Positions 42,380 to 50,865 of a stretch of 64,000 bases of DNA are shown here, one piece after another. The translations under genes were made by a program, and so were the position numbers. How positions within the stretch are numbered: the stretch's first letter is position 1; each line of letters starts with the position of its first letter. The notes under the pieces were generated by a model, which had not been told where the DNA came from, ran no database searches, and worked only from the letters and a program-made list of their open reading frames with translations. Source of the stretch: Aphodousia faecalis (GTDB taxonomy: Bacteria; Pseudomonadota; Gammaproteobacteria; Burkholderiales; Burkholderiaceae_F); contig DVGM01000034.1 in the NCBI GenBank assembly GCA_018712705.1, positions 1-64,000 of the forward strand, written 5' to 3'.

Positions 42380-43374
42380 TGACAATTTTTCTGGAAAGCC
42401 CAAGAGTGACGGCACATCTCATCGAGCCCATATTGTGCTTTCCAACCCAGTAATTCCAATGCACGTTTAGGGTTGGCCCAATTGCTGCCGACATCGCCTG
42501 CACGACGCTCAACGATCTTATAGGGGATGGGTTTGCCACAGGCTTTTTCGTAGGCATGAATGATATCGAGAACAGAGTAGCCGACACCTGTTCCTAAATT
42601 AATGGCGATCCATCCTTTGTGAGTCATGCTGTATTGCGCGGCGTTTACATGTCCCTTGGCCAAGTCCACAACATGGATGTAATCGCGTACGCCCGTACCG
42701 TCCGGCGTATCGTAATCATTGCCAAAAACGCGGACCGCTTCCAGTTGACCGGCGGCTACGCGGGCAACATAAGGTAATAGATTATTAGGAATGCCTCTTG
42801 GATTTTCGCCGATTAAACCGCTTTCATGCGCACCGATCGGGTTGAAGTATCTCAAGCAAACGGCGGACCATTCAGGGTCGCTCACACAGAGATCTGACAG
42901 AATTTCTTCGACCTGAAGTTTCGTGCGTCCGTACGGATTGGTGACCGATAACGGATGATTTTCGTCAAGCGGCAAATATTGGGGCGTACCATAAACTGTG
43001 GCACTTGATGAGAAAATAATGCGCTTGATGCCGAGATCTTTCATGGCACGTAAAAGCGTAATTGTCCCGGTGATATTGTTGTCGTAGTACTCTAACGGTT
43101 TTTCCACGGACTCGCCAACCGCTTTCAGACCGGCGAAGTGCACAACCGCTTCAATGTGGTGTTTTTTGAGCACTTCATGCATACGGCTGTAGTCACGGAT
43201 GTCGCCTTCCTCAAAGGTAACAGGCTTACCCAGTATTTCTTCAAGCCGCTCTAAGACGGAGGCGTCGCTATTGCAGAAATTGTCATAAATGACCACCTCA
43301 TGGCCGCTTTTGGTCATTTCTACTGCCGTGTGTGAACCGATAAATCCGGCTCCGCCCGTGAGCAAAATACGCAT
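42376..43374 (-). CDS. galE: UDP-glucose 4-epimerase
   Basis: 332 residues from ATG at 43374 (MRILLTGGAGFIGSHTAVEM); the upstream 21 codons are ignored because the Rossmann fold starts here. The catalytic region shows SSSATVYGTPQYLP and NPYGRTKLQVEE (YxxxK), and ERRAGDVGSNWANPKRAL is the usual C-terminal stretch. It interconverts UDP-glucose and UDP-galactose for surface polysaccharide. The same window encodes galU, which supplies UDP-glucose. Confidence 0.96.
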   Translation of the reverse strand: MRILLTGGAGFIGSHTAVEMTKSGHEVVIYDNFCNSDASVLERLEEILGKPVTFEEGDIRDYSRMHEVLKKHHIEAVVHFAGLKAVGESVEKPLEYYDNNITGTITLLRAMKDLGIKRIIFSSSATVYGTPQYLPLDENHPLSVTNPYGRTKLQVEEILSDLCVSDPEWSAVCLRYFNPIGAHESGLIGENPRGIPNNLLPYVARVAAGQLEAVRVFGNDYDTPDGTGVRDYIHVVDLAKGHVNAAQYSMTHKGWIAINLGTGVGYSVLDIIHAYEKACGKPIPYKIVERRAGDVGSNWANPKRALELLGWKAQYGLDEMCRHSWAFQKNCH

Positions 43375-43464
43375 TTTTAAAATTCCTACAGTCGTCGAAA
43401 TACCGAAAATGATACTGCAATAGTGCCGAATTAACATTAAGATGGACTAAAAAGGAATCCGTCC

Positions 43465-45714
43465 ATGTTTCGTCGAGTTTTTCAGTCCTTACTGCTTGCG
43501 TTAAGCCTTGTGCTTTGCTCGGTTGTCTCAGCCGAAACTGTGCAACATGCAAACTCTTTAACGCTTAGCAGGCCCAAAGTCGCACTGGTTCTTTCAGGGG
43601 GCGGCGCGCGGGGCTTTTCACACGTTGGGGTTATCCGTGAATTAGAACGGCTAGGTGTAAAAATTGATATTGTGGCCGGTACAAGCATGGGGGCCATGGT
43701 GGGTGGCGGTTATGCCTCGGGCTATTCCGTGGAGCAAATGCAAGACATTATTTTGGGCGTGGATTGGAAAGAAATGTTTGCCCTGCGCCCGGATCGTGAT
43801 GAGATTAACTGGCGTCGCAGGCAAGACGACTTCAAAGGATTGGGCACACAAGAAATAGGGTTATCAAAAAAAGGAGTACTTTTCCCGGACTCTGTTGTTC
43901 CGGCTCAACACTTGGAAATCTTTTTACGATCCATAACGCGGCACGTCAGTTCAGTGACAGACCTGTCAAAACTTTCTATCCCCTTTGCTGCGATTGCAAC
44001 AGACTTGGATACCGGAGAGGCTGTTGTGATGCAAAAGGACGTTACATTGGCCGATGCCATGCGATCTTCAATGTCGGTGCCGGGAGCATTTTCTCCGTTT
44101 CCCTATAAAAACCATGTGCTGGTCGACGGTGGATTGGCGCAGAACCTTCCCGTTGAACAGGCCAAGGCTATGGGCGCGGACATCATTATTGCGGTTAATG
44201 CCGGCACACCTTTGGGAAAATCAAAAGATATTCACTCAGTGGCGGGCGTGATGGGACAAATGATTGGCATTTTGACTGAAAGAAATGTGGATCACTCCAA
44301 ATCCCTTTTGACTGAAAAAGACATTTTGATCACAACGGATTTAACCGGTTTCAATGCAGGGGATTTCCAGAAAGCCGAGGCTATTATTGAAGCCGGCGAG
44401 AAAAGTGCCAAAAAATATGAACGTCAGTTGAAACGGTTGGCGGTTTCACAAGAAGCGTTTGAACAATGGAACTTGGCCCGGCAGTCAGCGGTTCAGCCGC
44501 CTCAAGCCAGACAAGTTGCCTCAGTACAAGTTCAGGGGGTAGAGGTGGTTAATCCGAAAAGCGTTATAAAAAGCGCTGATTTGGATTTGACAAAACCCAT
44601 TACGGAGGATCAGATCGCTCAAGCGAGCGCGAAAATTTGGGCAACGGATGATTTCACATTGGTTCCGTACACATTTGAACCGGGACCCAATGGGACTCAA
44701 ACTTTAGTCTGGCGGCCACAGGAAAAACCTTGGGGTTACAACACTATTCGGGTTGGGGGAAAGATTTCTACGGACTTCAATCAGGAGCATACATTCGATT
44801 TCCTCGTGGCTCATACCATGGGGTGGTTAAATTCCTGGGGAGGAGAGTGGCGCAACGAAGCGCAAATTGGGAAGGATAGCTATTTTTCCACCAGTTTTTA
44901 TCAGCCACTGGGTGCCGCCAGTCCGCTTTTTCTCATGCCTGAAATTCGTTATGAAAGTCAACGATATGACTGGTACAACGGCTCCAGTCACGCACTGGCG
45001 ACACTAAAAAATAAAACACTGGAGGGCTCTCTGTCTTTAGGTTTAGAACTTGGGAAAGCTTCTGTTTTTAAAGCCGGTGTTGGTTATGTTTCGGCTCAAA
45101 GTAAAGTTTCTGTTGGTGAAATCCCCGGCTATAACTCCATGGATGATGAAGCATCTTTTGTCGAAATCAGTTGGCAATACGATACGCTGGATAATGTTAA
45201 TTTCCCGACGAAAGGTTTTTATTTGGATGCGCGCGCCAGGCGCTATGACCAGATGGAAAATTCTGCTGATCCCGAGGTCTCCGACTATTATGTGGAAACT
45301 ATTTTCCCGTGGGATTGGGGTGATGGTTGGGTGAGTGTGTTGTCCGGCAAGGCCGGTTCTTCAACAATCCCGGGGCGCTATCCTTTGGGAGGACTTTTCA
45401 ATATGTCCGGTGCCTACTACGGGCGATACAGTGGATCTGATATGGTCTTGGGCCGTCTGCAATTATCAAAGCGTCTGCAACACACTGATGTCTTTGGTTT
45501 TCCCATTTACGTCGGAGCCGGATTTGAAATGGGGCGGGTTCAGGAAGATGTGCTGCCTACCTACCTAAGTGATAAAGACCTGGGTGTGTGGAAAAAGGCA
45601 GTCAGTGCTTATGTGGCAGCCGATTCGATTTTTGGTCCCTTATATTTGGCTGTTGGTCAGACAAGCGATAATGATTCAGCTGTGTACTTTTTCTGGGGAC
45701 GTCCGTTACAGTAG
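43465..45714 (+). CDS. PlpD-like patatin autotransporter (type Vd)
   Basis: 749 residues. A Sec signal (1–23) is followed by a patatin phospholipase domain (about 38–330) with the oxyanion loop SGGGARGFSHVG, nucleophile S74 in GTSMG and catalytic D221 in LVDGGLAQNLP. A POTRA-like segment (about 350–425) and a 16-strand-type Omp85 beta-barrel (about 430–749, ending VYFFWGRPLQ) complete it. In Pseudomonas PlpD and Fusobacterium FplA this layout exports or displays an A1-type phospholipase on the surface. It probably modifies membranes, its own or those of host or competitors. Stands alone between galE and the TRAP genes. Confidence 0.92.
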   Translation: MFRRVFQSLLLALSLVLCSVVSAETVQHANSLTLSRPKVALVLSGGGARGFSHVGVIRELERLGVKIDIVAGTSMGAMVGGGYASGYSVEQMQDIILGVDWKEMFALRPDRDEINWRRRQDDFKGLGTQEIGLSKKGVLFPDSVVPAQHLEIFLRSITRHVSSVTDLSKLSIPFAAIATDLDTGEAVVMQKDVTLADAMRSSMSVPGAFSPFPYKNHVLVDGGLAQNLPVEQAKAMGADIIIAVNAGTPLGKSKDIHSVAGVMGQMIGILTERNVDHSKSLLTEKDILITTDLTGFNAGDFQKAEAIIEAGEKSAKKYERQLKRLAVSQEAFEQWNLARQSAVQPPQARQVASVQVQGVEVVNPKSVIKSADLDLTKPITEDQIAQASAKIWATDDFTLVPYTFEPGPNGTQTLVWRPQEKPWGYNTIRVGGKISTDFNQEHTFDFLVAHTMGWLNSWGGEWRNEAQIGKDSYFSTSFYQPLGAASPLFLMPEIRYESQRYDWYNGSSHALATLKNKTLEGSLSLGLELGKASVFKAGVGYVSAQSKVSVGEIPGYNSMDDEASFVEISWQYDTLDNVNFPTKGFYLDARARRYDQMENSADPEVSDYYVETIFPWDWGDGWVSVLSGKAGSSTIPGRYPLGGLFNMSGAYYGRYSGSDMVLGRLQLSKRLQHTDVFGFPIYVGAGFEMGRVQEDVLPTYLSDKDLGVWKKAVSAYVAADSIFGPLYLAVGQTSDNDSAVYFFWGRPLQ

Positions 45715-45858
45715 TTAAATTATGGAATTTTGAAAGTTGAGCTCAAAGAAGAGTCGCTTGATAATTAACATTCCTTTTATTCTCTGTTGAGGTGAATTCG
45801 ATCTTTCTATTTATGTAAAACCTCAAATGAGAGCCTAGCGGTAATGTATTTAAAAATT

Positions 45859-45902
45859 GGGAGTGTTAACAAGTCCAGAACGCAGACTTTTATAACACTC
45901 CC
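45859..45902 (-). terminator. Terminator after the TRAP operon
   Basis: GGGAGTGTTA and TAACACTCCC form a ten-bp outer stem with an inner AAGTC/GACTT pairing; on the minus strand it leads into CAATTTTTAAAT. It begins 19 bases past the dctM stop codon. Confidence 0.8.
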
Positions 45903-45920
45903 CAAGTGGAAAAATTTACG

Positions 45921-47183
45921 CTAGGCAAATATTGTTAAAAGATCTGGAACAAAAATAAAAACTATCAGAAGTAGAACATACGTTCCGATGTAGGGCAGTA
46001 CCTCTTTAACAACGCTTTCGAAGCTAACATTGGCGATGTTGGCTGCGATAAAGAGATTAAGTCCAACAGGTGGAGTGAATTGACCAACCGCTAAGGCGAT
46101 GATCGTAAATACACCGAAATAGACATTATCGATATGCAACGCATTGACCACGCCCATCATTGTCGGTACAAAAATAACCAAAGCGGCTACGTTGTCCAGA
46201 AACGTTCCCATAACCAACAAAACGAATAAGACGATGAACATCACCACGGTGACATCACTTGTAAAATTCATGATGCCGGCGGCAATTGACTGCGGTAATT
46301 GCTCGTAAGTGATGATGAACCCGAATAAATTGGCGGTTCCCATCAAGAACATGATAAGGGCTGAACTTTCCGCAGTGTCACGGAAAATTTTGATGAGTGA
46401 CTTCCAAGTAAGATTTTTGTAGACAAAGAAGCCGATCAATAGGCCGTAAAGACAGGCAATTGCAGCAGATTCAGTTGGAGTGAAAATACCCGCATAAATA
46501 CCGCCCAAGATGATAAAGGGCATCATCAAAGCGAGGATACTGCCACGAACAATCTCACCTACTTTTTCTTTGGGAACAGGGGGTTCGGCTTGCAAGCCAG
46601 AACGCTTAGCGATGACATAGTTTGTAAAAACTAAAACCATCGCAATCAAAATACCAGGTACGATTCCACAGAGAAACATCGCACCGATTGACGCTCCAGA
46701 GGAAACCCCATAAACCACCATGGTTAAGCTGGGAGGAATAATTAAACCAAGTGCTCCAGAGGCGGCGACAACTGCTGCAGAAAAAGCACCGTTATAGCCA
46801 CGCTTGGACATCGAAGGAATCATAATAGAACCGATGGCGGCGGTGGTTGCTGGAGCAGAACCAGAAATTGCACCGAAAAAGGCTGAGGCGCCCGTGCTAA
46901 CGTGGGCTAAACCTCCAGGATATTTTCCAACCAGCAGTGAGGCAAGACCTACCAGACGGTCTGAGATCTTGGCCTCAGCCATGATAGCGCCGGCCAACAT
47001 GAACAATGGAATAGCCATGTAGGTGAATGTATTGACTCCGTTAAAAATCTTTTGGGGCAAGAGCAACAGAGGCATATGGCTACAAGTAACTAATGCCAAT
47101 ACGGAGGCAACACCTAGGGCGACCGCGATGGGGACGCTGATGAGCAACATTATGAAGAAAGCAACAAACAAAACAGTGACCAT
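45921..47183 (-). CDS. dctM: TRAP transporter large permease (DctM family)
   Basis: 420 residues, very hydrophobic with about twelve membrane helices. IPLFMLAGAIMAEAKISDRL and FGAISGSAPATTAAIGSIMIPSM-type text (seen as AFFGAISGSAPATTAA) and GPNL-type PPVGLNLFIAANIA near the end are standard DctM signatures. It is the sodium-driven transport subunit working with DctQ and the DctP receptor. It follows dctQ after 11 bases. Confidence 0.95.
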   Translation of the reverse strand: MVTVLFVAFFIMLLISVPIAVALGVASVLALVTCSHMPLLLLPQKIFNGVNTFTYMAIPLFMLAGAIMAEAKISDRLVGLASLLVGKYPGGLAHVSTGASAFFGAISGSAPATTAAIGSIMIPSMSKRGYNGAFSAAVVAASGALGLIIPPSLTMVVYGVSSGASIGAMFLCGIVPGILIAMVLVFTNYVIAKRSGLQAEPPVPKEKVGEIVRGSILALMMPFIILGGIYAGIFTPTESAAIACLYGLLIGFFVYKNLTWKSLIKIFRDTAESSALIMFLMGTANLFGFIITYEQLPQSIAAGIMNFTSDVTVVMFIVLFVLLVMGTFLDNVAALVIFVPTMMGVVNALHIDNVYFGVFTIIALAVGQFTPPVGLNLFIAANIANVSFESVVKEVLPYIGTYVLLLIVFIFVPDLLTIFA

Positions 47184-47194
47184 AACGCGCTCCC

Positions 47195-47674
47195 TTATCT
47201 TTGTTTACCGTTACGGTAATTCTGGAATTCTTCAATAATCTGTTTGATGACGTAGATGATCGACAATGCGGCGGCAAAAGGAATGGAGATCACAACGTAA
47301 CCGACGGGAATGCCAGTCGAAGGTGACATTTGCAACATTGAACGTTGCGTCAGCGTCCAACCGTAATCCAACAATATGTAGAAGAAAATAAGCATGGCGA
47401 CATAAGATAAAAGTCGCACAAACAGCCTTAAATTAAGGGGAAACTTTTCCACTAAAAAAGTAACGGCGATGTGGGTTTTGTTATATACGGCGCAAGTGCT
47501 ACCCAACATGACCACGTACACCATTGCGTAGATGGCCAATTCTTGCCCTTCAGGGAAAGGCACGCTTAGGCAATAGCGGCAAACGATACCTACCAGCACG
47601 AGTACGGTCATGATCATCGTAATTAATGCTGCGCAAATCCCAACGAAATAATTAATCTTGTCAAGAATCTTCAT
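47195..47674 (-). CDS. dctQ: TRAP transporter small permease (DctQ family)
   Basis: 159 residues with four membrane helices. CRYCLSVPFPEGQELAIYAM is the recognisable DctQ motif (WxE-type conserved Glu after the second helix). It forms the membrane complex with DctM. The gene lies between dctP and dctM in the usual order. Confidence 0.93.
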   Translation of the reverse strand: MKILDKINYFVGICAALITMIMTVLVLVGIVCRYCLSVPFPEGQELAIYAMVYVVMLGSTCAVYNKTHIAVTFLVEKFPLNLRLFVRLLSYVAMLIFFYILLDYGWTLTQRSMLQMSPSTGIPVGYVVISIPFAAALSIIYVIKQIIEEFQNYRNGKQR

Positions 47675-47705
47675 GACCTGTTTTCCTAAGAGTGATAAGA
47701 GGGAG

Positions 47706-47733
47706 ATCTCTCGGCGCGGTTGCGCCGAGAGAT
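47706..47733 (-). promoter_or_regulatory. Hairpin between dctP and dctQ
   Basis: ATCTCTCGGCGC and GCGCCGAGAGAT form a 12-bp stem with a four-base loop. No T-run follows, so it is more likely an RNA-stabilising or partial-attenuation hairpin that raises receptor over permease levels than a full terminator. Confidence 0.6.
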
Positions 47734-47746
47734 AGCTAGATGAAAA

Positions 47747-48739
47747 TTATCCAGCGACACAAGCCTGAACTTCTTCAATAAGTTTGGCGTTGAGTTTTCC
47801 CTTCCATTTTTCAATAACCGGTTCAACAGCTTTGCGGAACGGAGCCTTGTCAACATCGGTAATCTTCATACCTAGATCAGCGATTTGTTTCCATTGTTGG
47901 ACTTCAAGATCGTCAACCATCTTGGTGTGGATCGGCCCCATTTCCCGACCTGCTTGAAGAATGGCGGCCTGATAATCCTTCGGCATACGTTCGAGCAACG
48001 CCTTGTTAATCAAAATGGGAGAGGACATATGAATATGACCGGTGCGGCTGACAAACTTTTGCACTTCATAGTATTTTTGAGTAACGATGTGAGCCGGCGG
48101 GTTTTCCTGACCATCGACGGTCTTTAGCTGTAAGGCTGAATAAAGTTCGCCGAAGGAAACAACAGTAGGATTCGCTCCCAGGGCTTTAAAGGTATCAACA
48201 AAAATTTCGCCTTCAGGTACGCGAATATTCATACCTTTCATGTCATCAGGTGTTTTGATTTCACGGGTGTTGTTACTGACATGGCGCATGCCATTTTCCC
48301 ACCAACCGATCACGACTGCACCGTGCGGTTCCACTAACTTGGCAAATTTTTCTCCGATAGGCCCATCAAAAACCTTTCGATAATCGTTGTCATCGTTAAA
48401 AATGAAGGGCAGGTTGCCAATACCCATTTCAGGAATCCAGTTGGAAAGAATGGTGTCAGACGTTTGGCAGAGATCATGGGTGCCCATCATCACGCCTTCA
48501 GTGATTTCCAACTGTTTACCTAATTGGTCAGAAGGAAAAACGGAGACAGTCACTCCTCCTCCAGTCAATTCCGACACTCGCTTTCCAAAAAGTTCCGCGA
48601 TTGTTTGGTAATGGTGATCCGGAGCGCCTGTATGACCAAATTTCAAATTAAATTCGGCTTTAGCCGCATGGGACATTCCTGTCATACTGAAGACTGTTAG
48701 GGCGGAGAGGGCTTTCAAGCAATCACGACGAGATAACAT
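47747..48739 (-). CDS. dctP: TRAP transporter substrate-binding protein (DctP family)
   Basis: 330 residues. The N-terminus MLSRRDCLKALSALTVFSMT has a twin-arginine motif (SRRDCLK) and signal cleavage near SHAAKA, so folded export by Tat is likely. The mature receptor shows LKFGHTGAPDHHYQTIAELF, the substrate-carboxylate region NIRVPEGEIFVDTFKALGAN and TVDGQENP, usual for DctP proteins that bind organic acids. Specific ligand unknown. First gene of the TRAP operon. Confidence 0.93.
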   Translation of the reverse strand: MLSRRDCLKALSALTVFSMTGMSHAAKAEFNLKFGHTGAPDHHYQTIAELFGKRVSELTGGGVTVSVFPSDQLGKQLEITEGVMMGTHDLCQTSDTILSNWIPEMGIGNLPFIFNDDNDYRKVFDGPIGEKFAKLVEPHGAVVIGWWENGMRHVSNNTREIKTPDDMKGMNIRVPEGEIFVDTFKALGANPTVVSFGELYSALQLKTVDGQENPPAHIVTQKYYEVQKFVSRTGHIHMSSPILINKALLERMPKDYQAAILQAGREMGPIHTKMVDDLEVQQWKQIADLGMKITDVDKAPFRKAVEPVIEKWKGKLNAKLIEEVQACVAG

Positions 48740-48923
48740 AATGTTCCATCCTATAAAAAAGTTATTGGACAGCGCTAGCCACCTAACATGACTAACGTCA
48801 ATTGAATTCCCTTTTCTTTACAGTAGTCTTTTTCTTTTTTAAGGGCAAGCGATTTTTTAGGTTTGAGCCGTTATCGATGCTTTAATTACATCAAGAGTAG
48901 ATACAACTTATTAGGAGTGGTAG

Positions 48924-48983
48924 ATGCTGAATTGGTTTATAACAATCTTTGTTATTTATGAGAGTGTGATCGTTTTTTCCTAG
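48924..48983 (+). CDS. Possible 19-residue hydrophobic peptide
   Basis: ATG at 48924, six bases after AGGAG, encodes MLNWFITIFVIYESVIVFS and stops at TAG. TTGAGC and TTACAT with 17 bases between them (48863–48891 region) could be its promoter. It lies in a 298-base gap between two minus-strand genes. Length and hydrophobicity are like the Ibs-type membrane toxins or other micropeptides, but so short a frame may be chance. Confidence 0.25.
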   Translation: MLNWFITIFVIYESVIVFS

Positions 48984-49037
48984 AAAAAAGATTTGCAAAG
49001 AGGGAACTCGGAAAGTCTCCTCGAACAATGAAGAGTA

Positions 49038-50156
49038 TTAATACAGGGAGATTTTTATTTCATGTCCTTCGCACGGGTTATTTGGTGTGATCCACAGGGT
49101 TCGTTCAGTTAGGTCCATCATCATTGAGTAGACAGTGCACAGCTGTTTAAACGGAGGGTCGGCGGGATCCTCGTGACTGCAAATAGAATCTGGATAGTTT
49201 GCGTGGTCACTTAAAACCGACATCAGGAAAGTTCGATCATACTTTTCCGTGTGCGCTTGGCACAGTCTTCTCATTCGGTTAAGTCGAACAAATGTGTCCG
49301 TCAGTTCTACTTTAAAGGTATCCTGATCTTTGAAAAGGGGAGATTGGTAATGGTTTGTGTGGCACAACGGTGAGTTTTCCGCCATTAAGACATCGAAATT
49401 GTCGGAAGTATATTCCACACTCATCAAGAAACCTTCACTGGAGCCGAGGTTAAAAGTGCCAGCTCCTGCTCTTTTGGCCTTGGCGATACAATCCAAACCG
49501 TTGGATATGGTGGTAGCGTTCAAAATGGTTCTGAACATAATGTGGAGAGGAACGCCGATTTGACCTTTAGACACGCTAGTGCAATTTAGACCGACACCAA
49601 TGCCATTGCTATTGAGCCCTTTCCCGCCGATAACTCCTGCTTCGACGACCATCAAAATGTCAGGACCGTGATCTTGTTGAATTTTGACAATAGAGATGTG
49701 CTCGCCGGATTTACGCAACCAATCCCAAGTTTGTCCAAGATAAACATGTCCATCCGTGCTTTGTTCGGGTAACAGACCGATGCAACTGCAGCCATCGGGT
49801 TGAGCAAAAAGAACTTCGCTACGACAGTTCAGTGTCAGAATATCTTCGAAACAAAGATTGGCTCCTTGGGAGATGCCTCTCATTTCATCAAGTGCTTCGG
49901 GATAATAATCTTGAATGGCCGGAAGAAATGATGAGCTAATGCTTTTTGCTTTTTCCCAAGAAATTCCAGCCATTCCCTCAAACATACCGGAATAAAAATG
50001 TATAGCCTTTAGAATTTTTTCTTGTTCAATTCGTCCATATGTCAGACCTTGTTCAAAGGCGTTCCCAGACAAAGAGATAACAGACAGTGGGGCCATCATT
50101 TTTCTCCCAAAGATTGAGAATGATTTTATTGTGCGATCACTGCTGACATCCGTCAA
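49038..50156 (-). CDS. C45-family acyltransferase/hydrolase (AAT-like)
   Basis: 372 residues; ATGs at residues 20 and 21 are alternative starts. The Ntn-hydrolase pattern of acyl-CoA:6-aminopenicillanate acyltransferase-like proteins is clear: GNAFEQGLTYGR near the N-terminus, DILTLNCRSEVL, and the processing site DGCSCIG, where autocatalytic cleavage before C123 would release the catalytic Cys. Further on come GQTWDWL and GGKGLNSNGIGVGLN. No signal is seen, so it is cytoplasmic. These enzymes form or cleave amide bonds of N-acyl compounds. It lies 298 bases upstream of the TRAP operon on the same strand, so the TRAP ligand could be its substrate or product. Confidence 0.88.
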   Translation of the reverse strand: MTDVSSDRTIKSFSIFGRKMMAPLSVISLSGNAFEQGLTYGRIEQEKILKAIHFYSGMFEGMAGISWEKAKSISSSFLPAIQDYYPEALDEMRGISQGANLCFEDILTLNCRSEVLFAQPDGCSCIGLLPEQSTDGHVYLGQTWDWLRKSGEHISIVKIQQDHGPDILMVVEAGVIGGKGLNSNGIGVGLNCTSVSKGQIGVPLHIMFRTILNATTISNGLDCIAKAKRAGAGTFNLGSSEGFLMSVEYTSDNFDVLMAENSPLCHTNHYQSPLFKDQDTFKVELTDTFVRLNRMRRLCQAHTEKYDRTFLMSVLSDHANYPDSICSHEDPADPPFKQLCTVYSMMMDLTERTLWITPNNPCEGHEIKISLY

Positions 50157-50267
50157 TAGGTTTTTATGTTAACCCGAAGGCCATAATTACCGTTTAATTT
50201 GACACGGGATATTAATATTTTGCTGATTTAAAAAGAAAAACTTGTTGTGACAACCGTTACTAAAAGA

Positions 50268-50405
50268 ATGTCGCTTGTTGAAAACAAACCTTCTTTTGCT
50301 TTTGACAAGGATTGCCTTTATTTCTATTTTGACAAAGGTACGTTAGATGGGGCGAAGCACCATATGTGCCTTTGTCTGCTGAAAAATAAGGGAAGTCAAA
50401 AATGA
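50268..50405 (+). CDS. Possible 45-residue protein
   Basis: An uninterrupted frame from ATG 50268 to TGA 50405 encodes a Cys- and aromatic-rich peptide (includes DKDCLYFYFDKGTLDG and HHMCLCLLKNK). No strong ribosome-binding site is seen, and a near-consensus promoter lies within it, so the frame may be accidental. It has no recognisable family. Confidence 0.2.
   Translation: MSLVENKPSFAFDKDCLYFYFDKGTLDGAKHHMCLCLLKNKGSQK
50302..50330 (+). promoter_or_regulatory. Near-consensus sigma-70 promoter facing no annotated gene
   Basis: TTGACA (50302–50307), 17 bases, TATTTT (50325–50330). Transcription would start near 50337 and run toward the hairpin at 50390–50411 and into the antisense side of the DUF2721 genes. 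No plus-strand gene follows until 51990, which suggests a small or antisense RNA. Confidence 0.45.
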
Positions 50406-50411
50406 CTTCCC
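50390..50411 (-). terminator. Terminator after the DUF2721 pair
   Basis: GGGAAGTCA and TGACTTCCC form a nine-bp stem with an AAAA loop, 13 bases beyond the stop codon at 50425, then CTTATTTTTC on the minus strand. Confidence 0.8.
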
Positions 50412-50424
50412 CCAATGGCAGAAA

Positions 50425-50853
50425 CTAGCGGTGTTCAACGCTAAGCCCGATGGCTTTGGTTGAAAGTGAGACTTCTTTGACGAAATAAATGGTTGAAACA
50501 AGTAGGCAACCGATAGACAAAATAAGTGCCCCGAGTTTTAAAACATCCAAGTCCAACATGAAAAGGCACTCAAGAATGCCCGCCAATACCTGCAAACCAC
50601 TAAATGTTGCGGAAAGAACAACAGTGAGGATAGACATTCTCAGCAGAGACGCTCTCTCGAAGATCAAATCGATTTCATGATTGAGATCTTGATTTTCTCT
50701 CGGAGCAATCGAATTGCGCTCGCGCAGCAGCTGGCGTACACGGTTTGTCGAGTGGTTATAACGGGCGGTCATGGCTAAAAGCAAAAGACCGACACCAGAG
50801 ATCAATGTCACCGGGGGCAGTGACGTGGTAAGCATCTGATGATATTCAACCAT
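50425..50853 (-). CDS. DUF2721 membrane protein, copy 1
   Basis: 142 residues with three hydrophobic segments (about 13–30, 73–95 and 103–127). The stretch TLISGVGLLLLAMTARYNHS followed by RVRQLLRER is the DUF2721 signature. Function unknown. It is clearly paralogous to the gene immediately upstream (shared PxTLISGVGLLLxxMTxRYNHST and the C-terminal KEVxxSxKAxGLSVxH), so the pair arose by tandem duplication. The two are separated by 12 bases and probably form one transcript. Confidence 0.85.
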   Translation of the reverse strand: MVEYHQMLTTSLPPVTLISGVGLLLLAMTARYNHSTNRVRQLLRERNSIAPRENQDLNHEIDLIFERASLLRMSILTVVLSATFSGLQVLAGILECLFMLDLDVLKLGALILSIGCLLVSTIYFVKEVSLSTKAIGLSVEHR

Positions 50854-50865
50854 GTTTCTGCTCCT

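Noticed and set aside
47706..47733. True terminator splitting the TRAP operon
   Set aside because: No T-run follows on either strand, and dctQ and dctM need to be transcribed with dctP.
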